Origin: Dactylosporangium sp040689395
Lineage (GTDB): Bacteria > Actinomycetota > Actinomycetes > Mycobacteriales > Micromonosporaceae
Reading direction: 5' to 3'
NCBI RefSeq assembly: GCF_040689395.1
Contig: NZ_JBFAZX010000033.1
Coordinates: 1 to 64,000, forward strand
Length of the DNA stretch: 64,000 nucleotides
In this document: piece by piece, positions 60,601 to 64,000 of the stretch
Position numbering within the stretch: the stretch's first letter is position 1
Layout: every line of letters starts with the position of its first letter
Notes under the pieces: model-generated
Told to the model about the DNA's origin: nothing
The model's database searches: none
The model's input: only the letters and a program-made list of their open reading frames with translations
Made by a program: the position numbers and the translations under genes

Positions 60601-63600
60601 TCGCCGGCGACGTCGATGGCGACGCGTCACTGGACGGCGCGCCTGCGCTGTCCGACGCCCAGCGCCGCCTGTGGTTCTTGCAGCGGCTGGACCCGCGCGA
60701 CGCTTCGTACAACATGTTCCTGGTGCTGCGCCTGCGCGGCCGGCTGGATCGCGGCGCGCTGCGGCGAGCCCTGAACGCGCTGGCCGCCCGGCACATCGCG
60801 CTGCGTTGCGCCTACCCGGAGGTCCGGGGCGACCCGACCGTCGAGGTTGGACCCGCCACCGTGGCGTTCGAGGAGCTCGTCCTGGAATCCGAAGCGGCGG
60901 CCCGAGCCGCCGTCGCGCGCCGGACGAACGCGCCGTTCGACCTTCGCAGTGGTGTACCGGTGCGGGCCTCGCTGATCCGGATCGGCCCGGACGATCACGT
61001 CTTCTGCCTGGTCATGCACCACATCGCCGGTGACGGCTGGTCGCTCAACGTGCTGCGTGAGGACCTTGCCGCGCTCTACGCCGAGCAGCCGCTGGCGCCG
61101 CTGCCACCCGTCCCGGCGGCGAACGGCGACCCGGCGGCCGATCTCGCGTACTGGCGGGAACGGCTGGCAGATCCGACCGTTCTCGAGCTACCGACCGATC
61201 GGCCCCGTCCGGCAGAGCCCACGCACCGCGGCGCGTTTCTCGGCGCCCACCTGCCGGCCGACGTCACCGCCCGCCTCGAGGACCTGGCCGGCCGCACCCG
61301 GACAAGCCTCTTCGCCGTGCTGCTCGCGGCCTACCAGGTGCTGCTCGCCCGGCACACCGGCCAATCCGATGTCCTGGTCGGCTCGACCCTGGCGGCCCGG
61401 GACCGGGTCGAGATCGAGCGGGCCGTCGGCTACTTCGCCCGGACCGTCGTGTTGCGCAACCAGGTCGACGCGGCCGAGCCGTTCACCGATCTGCTCGGCC
61501 GGGCCCGCGAGTGCGTGCTGGACGCGCTGACCCATGCCGAGGCGCCGTTCGAACAACTCGTCGCGGATGCGGGCCGGGACTCCTCGACGCCGCCGATGTT
61601 CCAGACCATGTGCATCCTGCACACCCAGGACGAGGGCACCCCGGTCGAGCGGTTCGCCGACCTGCACTCGTCGTTCTTCGACTCCGGCTACCGCCAGGCC
61701 AAGTTCGACCTGATGCTGGAGGCGTGGCGGGCCGCCGACGGTCTGACGCTCGTCTTCGGCTACGACACCGATCTGCTCGACGCGACGACGGTCGAGCGCT
61801 GGGCGCGCCGGTTCGAGGTGTTGTGCGCCGCGATCGCCACCGATCCAACCACCGTGGTGGGCGCGCTGCCGCTGCTGAGCGCCGACGACGAGGCGCTGGT
61901 CGACTCGCTGGCCGCACCGGCGACCGGCGCGTCGACGCGGCCACTGGTGACCGGGCTGCCCCGCCTCGCGGCGCCGGACACGGTCGCGGTGCGCTGCGGC
62001 GCCGAGTCGCTGACGTACGCCGAACTCAACCGCCGAGCCGACCTGCTGGCTACCGCGCTGCGCGCATCCGGGGTCCGGGCGAGCGGCCTGCCGGCGGCCG
62101 ATGCGCCTCGCGATCCGGTCGTCGCCGTCGCCGCGCACCGGGACATCGACACCATCGTCGCGCTGCTGGCGATCTGGCGCGCCGGTGGCGCGTACCTGAC
62201 GATCGATCCGGAACAGCCGGCCGAGCGGATCGCAAGGCTCATCGCCGGCAGCGGACCCGTGCTGGCCGTCGGGGACGCACCATGGCCTGACGGCCTGCGA
62301 GTGCTCGCGCCGCCGGAAGCGACGCCGGAGGGCGCTCCGGTGGACCACGCGACATCGCACGGCGCCGCGTACGTGCTCTACACGTCCGGATCCACCGGCG
62401 CCCCGAAGGCCGTCGTCGTCGATCACGAAGCGCTCGCCGCCCGGGTCGACTGGATGCGCCGCGACTACCAGCTCGGCCCGGGCGACACGGTCGTGCAGTT
62501 GGCGCCGCTCGCGTTCGACACGCACGCGGAGGAGATCTGGCCCGCGCTCGGCGCCGGAGCCACGGTGCGGCTGCTCCCGGACGGCCCGCTCAGCCTGACC
62601 GACGTGCTCGCCAGTCCGGCCGGAGCCGACATCACCGTCCTCGACCTGCCCACCGCGTACTGGCACGACCTGGTCGCCCAGATCGACGCGGTCGCCTGGC
62701 CGCCCCGGCTACGGCTGGTCATCCTCGGCGGCGAGGCGGTGCACGCGGCAGCCGTGGGCCGCTGGCGAACCCGGTTCGGCGACACCGTACGGCTGGTGAA
62801 CACGTACGGCCCCACCGAAGCCACGATCATCGCGACCTCGACCGACCTCGGCCCGCACGACGCGGACGGCCCGCCCGCGATCGGCGTGCCGCTGCCCGGT
62901 GTGCGCGTCGCGGTGGTCGACGCCGGCCTGCGCCCGGTGCCACCCGGCGCATACGGTGAACTGCTGCTCGGCGGCGCCGGCCTCGCCCGCGGCTACCTCG
63001 GCCGGGACGACCTCACCCGGGACCGGTTCGTCACGTGGCGCGGCGCGCGCTTCTACCGGACCGGCGACCGCGTGCGGCTGCGGGCGGACGGCCGCCTCGG
63101 CTTCGCCGGCCGGTTCGACGATCAGCTGAAGGTACGCGGGTTCCGGATCGAGCCGGCCGAGGTGGAGAACCACCTACTCGCGTGCCCGGGCGTGACCGGG
63201 GCGGCGGTGGTCGCACACGACGGAGCCCTGGTCGCGTACGTGACCGGCTCCGCGCCGGCTGACGCGCTGCGCGCCCGGCTCGCGGCCCAACTCCCCGGCC
63301 ACATGGTGCCGGACCGTTGGATCGCGCTCGACTCGCTCCCCCGCACGCCCACCGGCAAGATCGACCGACGTGCCCTGCCACCGCCCGTCGCCGGCCGGCC
63401 CGGACCATCAGGTCCGTCCGAGCCGCCGCGCACCGATGCCGAGCAGCTGATCGCCGACGTCTGGGCCGAGGTCCTCGGCCTCGAACGCGTCGGAGTGGAC
63501 GACGACTTCTTCGCACTCGGCGGTCACTCCCTGCTCGCCGTTCGCGTGGCCGCCCGGCTGCGCGCCATGACCGATCTCGACCTGCCCATCCGCCTGCTCT

Positions 63601-63716
63601 TCACGCATCGCCGGCTGGCCGACCTGGCCGCCGCGGTCGAGCAGCGGCTGCTCGCCGATCTGGCCGAACTCAGCGACGACGAGGTGGCCAGCCTGCTGGA
63701 AGCGGAGACCCGATGA
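57603..63716 (+). CDS. Bimodular NRPS, C-A-T-C-A-T, 2037 aa
   Basis: Module 1: condensation (1-430, HHIAADGWS), adenylation (about 440-920: YVLYTSGSTGRPKGV, NVYGPTETTIW, YRTGDR, NGKVDR), carrier (DDFFALGGHSLLAVK, Ser about 967). Module 2: condensation (about 1010-1440, MHHIAGDGWS), adenylation (about 1450-1925: YVLYTSGSTGAPKAV, NTYGPTEATII, TGKIDRR), carrier (GGHSLLAVR, Ser about 1975). Reading the specificity pocket by alignment to GrsA gives D-I-L-Q-L-G-V-I-W-K for A1, one change from a known glycine code, and D-T-E-D-I-G-T-I-I-K for A2, whose Glu and Asp suggest a basic side chain (Lys, diaminopropionate or similar). All catalytic motifs look intact; no epimerase, methyltransferase or thioesterase is present. 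Coupled by ATGA at both ends. Confidence 0.95.
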   Translation: MSTLRAAQERLWFLHQLDPADASYHLPLVMHLRGRLDRAAMRRALDALTSRHETLRTRVELFDGTPVLAPAPDGVRLETAVATGLDDARDLVAAFVTRPFDLTAGPMLRSLLIDVGPDEHVLALAAHHIAADGWSLQVLRRDLDALYHAYATGAPAVLPQLPELPPVPVDDAPDLGYWTERLAGAPVLDLATDRPRPPVRRGHGSSVVFDIPVDLLRRLETVARAERTTVYTALVAAFSLLLGRMSGQNDICLGTPVLGRDDPDLDDRVGCFSETLVLRTDLSGDLTFRALLRAVRRGVLGALSHAAPFERVVSALGAPRDRSRTPLFQAMIMYLRQEQDRPHLGDLDVELLDHPFDFARTDVSLDVIQGPAAAVGVLTVDRDLFDPGTAQRLIRRLLILLDDAAQRPDTAIGDLRWLDDDERREALTGWNDTGAGQITPLVAEMFQAQARSTPDTVAITGDGAELTYRDLDAEVDRLAARLRGRGPLIGVGLSRSPAMVVALLAVWRAGAAYLPLDPAYPADRLAFVIADAGISTVLTESSFAERFGPASLLIDAADTADTADEEPVDEAAPITAIGPDDAAYVLYTSGSTGRPKGVVVPHGALAAFVAAMADITGPQAGRAWLALTSLSFDISGLELYLPLSRGGRVVIADDAQTSDGAALRALIAANGVTDVQATPSGWRMLLAAGFDHDVPAALVGGEALPATLAAELRGKVGRLTNVYGPTETTIWSTYWPVPESPAAIAIGGPIPGTRVYVVDDRMRAVPAGVPGELVIAGAGVALGYLRRPRLTADRFVPDPWGPAGARMYRTGDRARQRADGTLEFLGRLDTQVKVRGHRIELGEVETVLAGCPGVAAAVAAVRDDALAAYVTARPGAGVDPAAIRDAARAKLPAYAVPATVTVLDALPLTPNGKVDRAALPDPRPYTAAAYVPPRTAAETRVAAVFAEVFGATEVGVHDDFFALGGHSLLAVKVAVRLPGLTVRDLFDHPTVEALASRIPVAGDVDGDASLDGAPALSDAQRRLWFLQRLDPRDASYNMFLVLRLRGRLDRGALRRALNALAARHIALRCAYPEVRGDPTVEVGPATVAFEELVLESEAAARAAVARRTNAPFDLRSGVPVRASLIRIGPDDHVFCLVMHHIAGDGWSLNVLREDLAALYAEQPLAPLPPVPAANGDPAADLAYWRERLADPTVLELPTDRPRPAEPTHRGAFLGAHLPADVTARLEDLAGRTRTSLFAVLLAAYQVLLARHTGQSDVLVGSTLAARDRVEIERAVGYFARTVVLRNQVDAAEPFTDLLGRARECVLDALTHAEAPFEQLVADAGRDSSTPPMFQTMCILHTQDEGTPVERFADLHSSFFDSGYRQAKFDLMLEAWRAADGLTLVFGYDTDLLDATTVERWARRFEVLCAAIATDPTTVVGALPLLSADDEALVDSLAAPATGASTRPLVTGLPRLAAPDTVAVRCGAESLTYAELNRRADLLATALRASGVRASGLPAADAPRDPVVAVAAHRDIDTIVALLAIWRAGGAYLTIDPEQPAERIARLIAGSGPVLAVGDAPWPDGLRVLAPPEATPEGAPVDHATSHGAAYVLYTSGSTGAPKAVVVDHEALAARVDWMRRDYQLGPGDTVVQLAPLAFDTHAEEIWPALGAGATVRLLPDGPLSLTDVLASPAGADITVLDLPTAYWHDLVAQIDAVAWPPRLRLVILGGEAVHAAAVGRWRTRFGDTVRLVNTYGPTEATIIATSTDLGPHDADGPPAIGVPLPGVRVAVVDAGLRPVPPGAYGELLLGGAGLARGYLGRDDLTRDRFVTWRGARFYRTGDRVRLRADGRLGFAGRFDDQLKVRGFRIEPAEVENHLLACPGVTGAAVVAHDGALVAYVTGSAPADALRARLAAQLPGHMVPDRWIALDSLPRTPTGKIDRRALPPPVAGRPGPSGPSEPPRTDAEQLIADVWAEVLGLERVGVDDDFFALGGHSLLAVRVAARLRAMTDLDLPIRLLFTHRRLADLAAAVEQRLLADLAELSDDEVASLLEAETR

Positions 63717-64000
63717 CCGTCGACGACGCCCGCCAGGCGCTGCTGGCCCAACGACTGCGCCGCCGCACGGCGAACCGGACCATTCCCACCCGTCCGGCCG
63801 GCACGGTGCCGCCGCTGTCGTACGCGCAGGAGCGGCTCTGGTTCATGGAGCAGTACACGCCCGGGAACCGCGCTTACCTCGTGCCAGTGGCAAGGCGTAT
63901 CCGGCGCGCGATCGACGCCGACCGGCTGGCCGAGGCGCTCCGCCGCGTCGTCGCCCGCCATGAGGCGCTGAGAACCCGGTTCCCGGCACGTGACGATGGG
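63713..64000 (+). CDS. NRPS, N-terminal condensation domain, cut by window edge
   Basis: The first 96 residues of a further NRPS protein begin with a short basic helical stretch (MTVDDARQALLAQRLRRR), likely a docking region, followed by condensation-domain core 1 (LSYAQERLWFMEQYTPG) and ARHEALRTRF. The HHxxxDG motif and all later domains lie beyond the right edge. The ATG overlaps the upstream TGA (ATGA). It should take over the chain from the module 2 carrier. Confidence 0.92.
   Translation, partial: MTVDDARQALLAQRLRRRTANRTIPTRPAGTVPPLSYAQERLWFMEQYTPGNRAYLVPVARRIRRAIDADRLAEALRRVVARHEALRTRFPARDDG

Noticed and set aside
1..64000. tRNA, rRNA and CRISPR arrays
   Set aside because: I found no tRNA-like cloverleaf, rRNA sequence or regularly spaced repeats; the only repeats are the pairs listed.

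Overview
The window is about 70% G+C with strongly GC3-biased genes, frequent GTG/TTG starts, several apparently leaderless genes and actinobacterial families (CmtR, MT0933-type antitoxin, MAB_1171c family, WYL and MocR regulators, NRPS). It comes from an actinomycete chromosome, most likely a filamentous one; I cannot place the genus from sequence alone.

Layout. (1) 1-7.5 kb is gene-poor and eroded: the start of an MT0933-type antitoxin gene, a SnoaL-like protein, a D-2-hydroxyacid dehydrogenase, an orphan branched-chain-amino-acid-type binding lipoprotein, an SDR and a GlsB-type membrane protein lie among remnants of a transposase, an aroE-like gene and a tyrosine integrase. (2) 7.5-13 kb holds regulator/effector pairs: a divergent AraC/MFS pair of the NimR/NimT type, a divergent epoxide hydrolase/WYL pair, and a YdeI-like protein. 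(3) 13-15.6 kb is a CmtR-CtpG-like metal-efflux locus with a clear operator. (4) 15.6-24.6 kb is a tightly overlapping five-gene minus-strand operon (APC permease, two DUF1989 proteins, a biotin-dependent carboxylase, allophanate hydrolase) with a divergent TetR gene. It is classically called urea amidolyase, but the two DUF1989 genes point to guanidine degradation through carboxyguanidine and allophanate. (5) 24.7-28 kb is a convergent pair: a membrane-anchored solute-binding/VWA protein and a membrane-tethered Hsp70-like ATPase. (6) 28.8-49.2 kb is mixed housekeeping and accessory DNA: SUKH protein, secreted GH20 hexosaminidase with two CBM6-like domains, CoaA, a MORN/HEAT protein, NTF2, HD, VOC/WYL pair, phosphotransferase, lipoprotein, small alarmone synthetase, methyltransferase, truncated MAB_1171c gene plus P450, thioesterase/MocR pair and a TetR gene. 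Two 129-bp direct repeats flank 40.4-42.0 kb.

(7) 49.4 kb to the right edge is a nonribosomal peptide gene cluster and the most interesting region. A DUF3050 protein (probable haem-oxygenase-fold metal enzyme) and a divergent stand-alone condensation domain precede a run of translationally coupled genes: stand-alone acyl/aminoacyl-AMP ligase, condensation-carrier didomain, then E1-alpha, E1-beta and E2 of a pyruvate/acetoin-dehydrogenase-like complex with no E3, then a C-A-T-C-A-T NRPS, then a further NRPS cut by the window edge. The coupling suggests that the ThDP/lipoyl complex makes an acyl unit that is handed to a carrier protein of the assembly line. Module 1 reads as glycine-specific; module 2 has an acidic pocket suggesting a basic amino acid.
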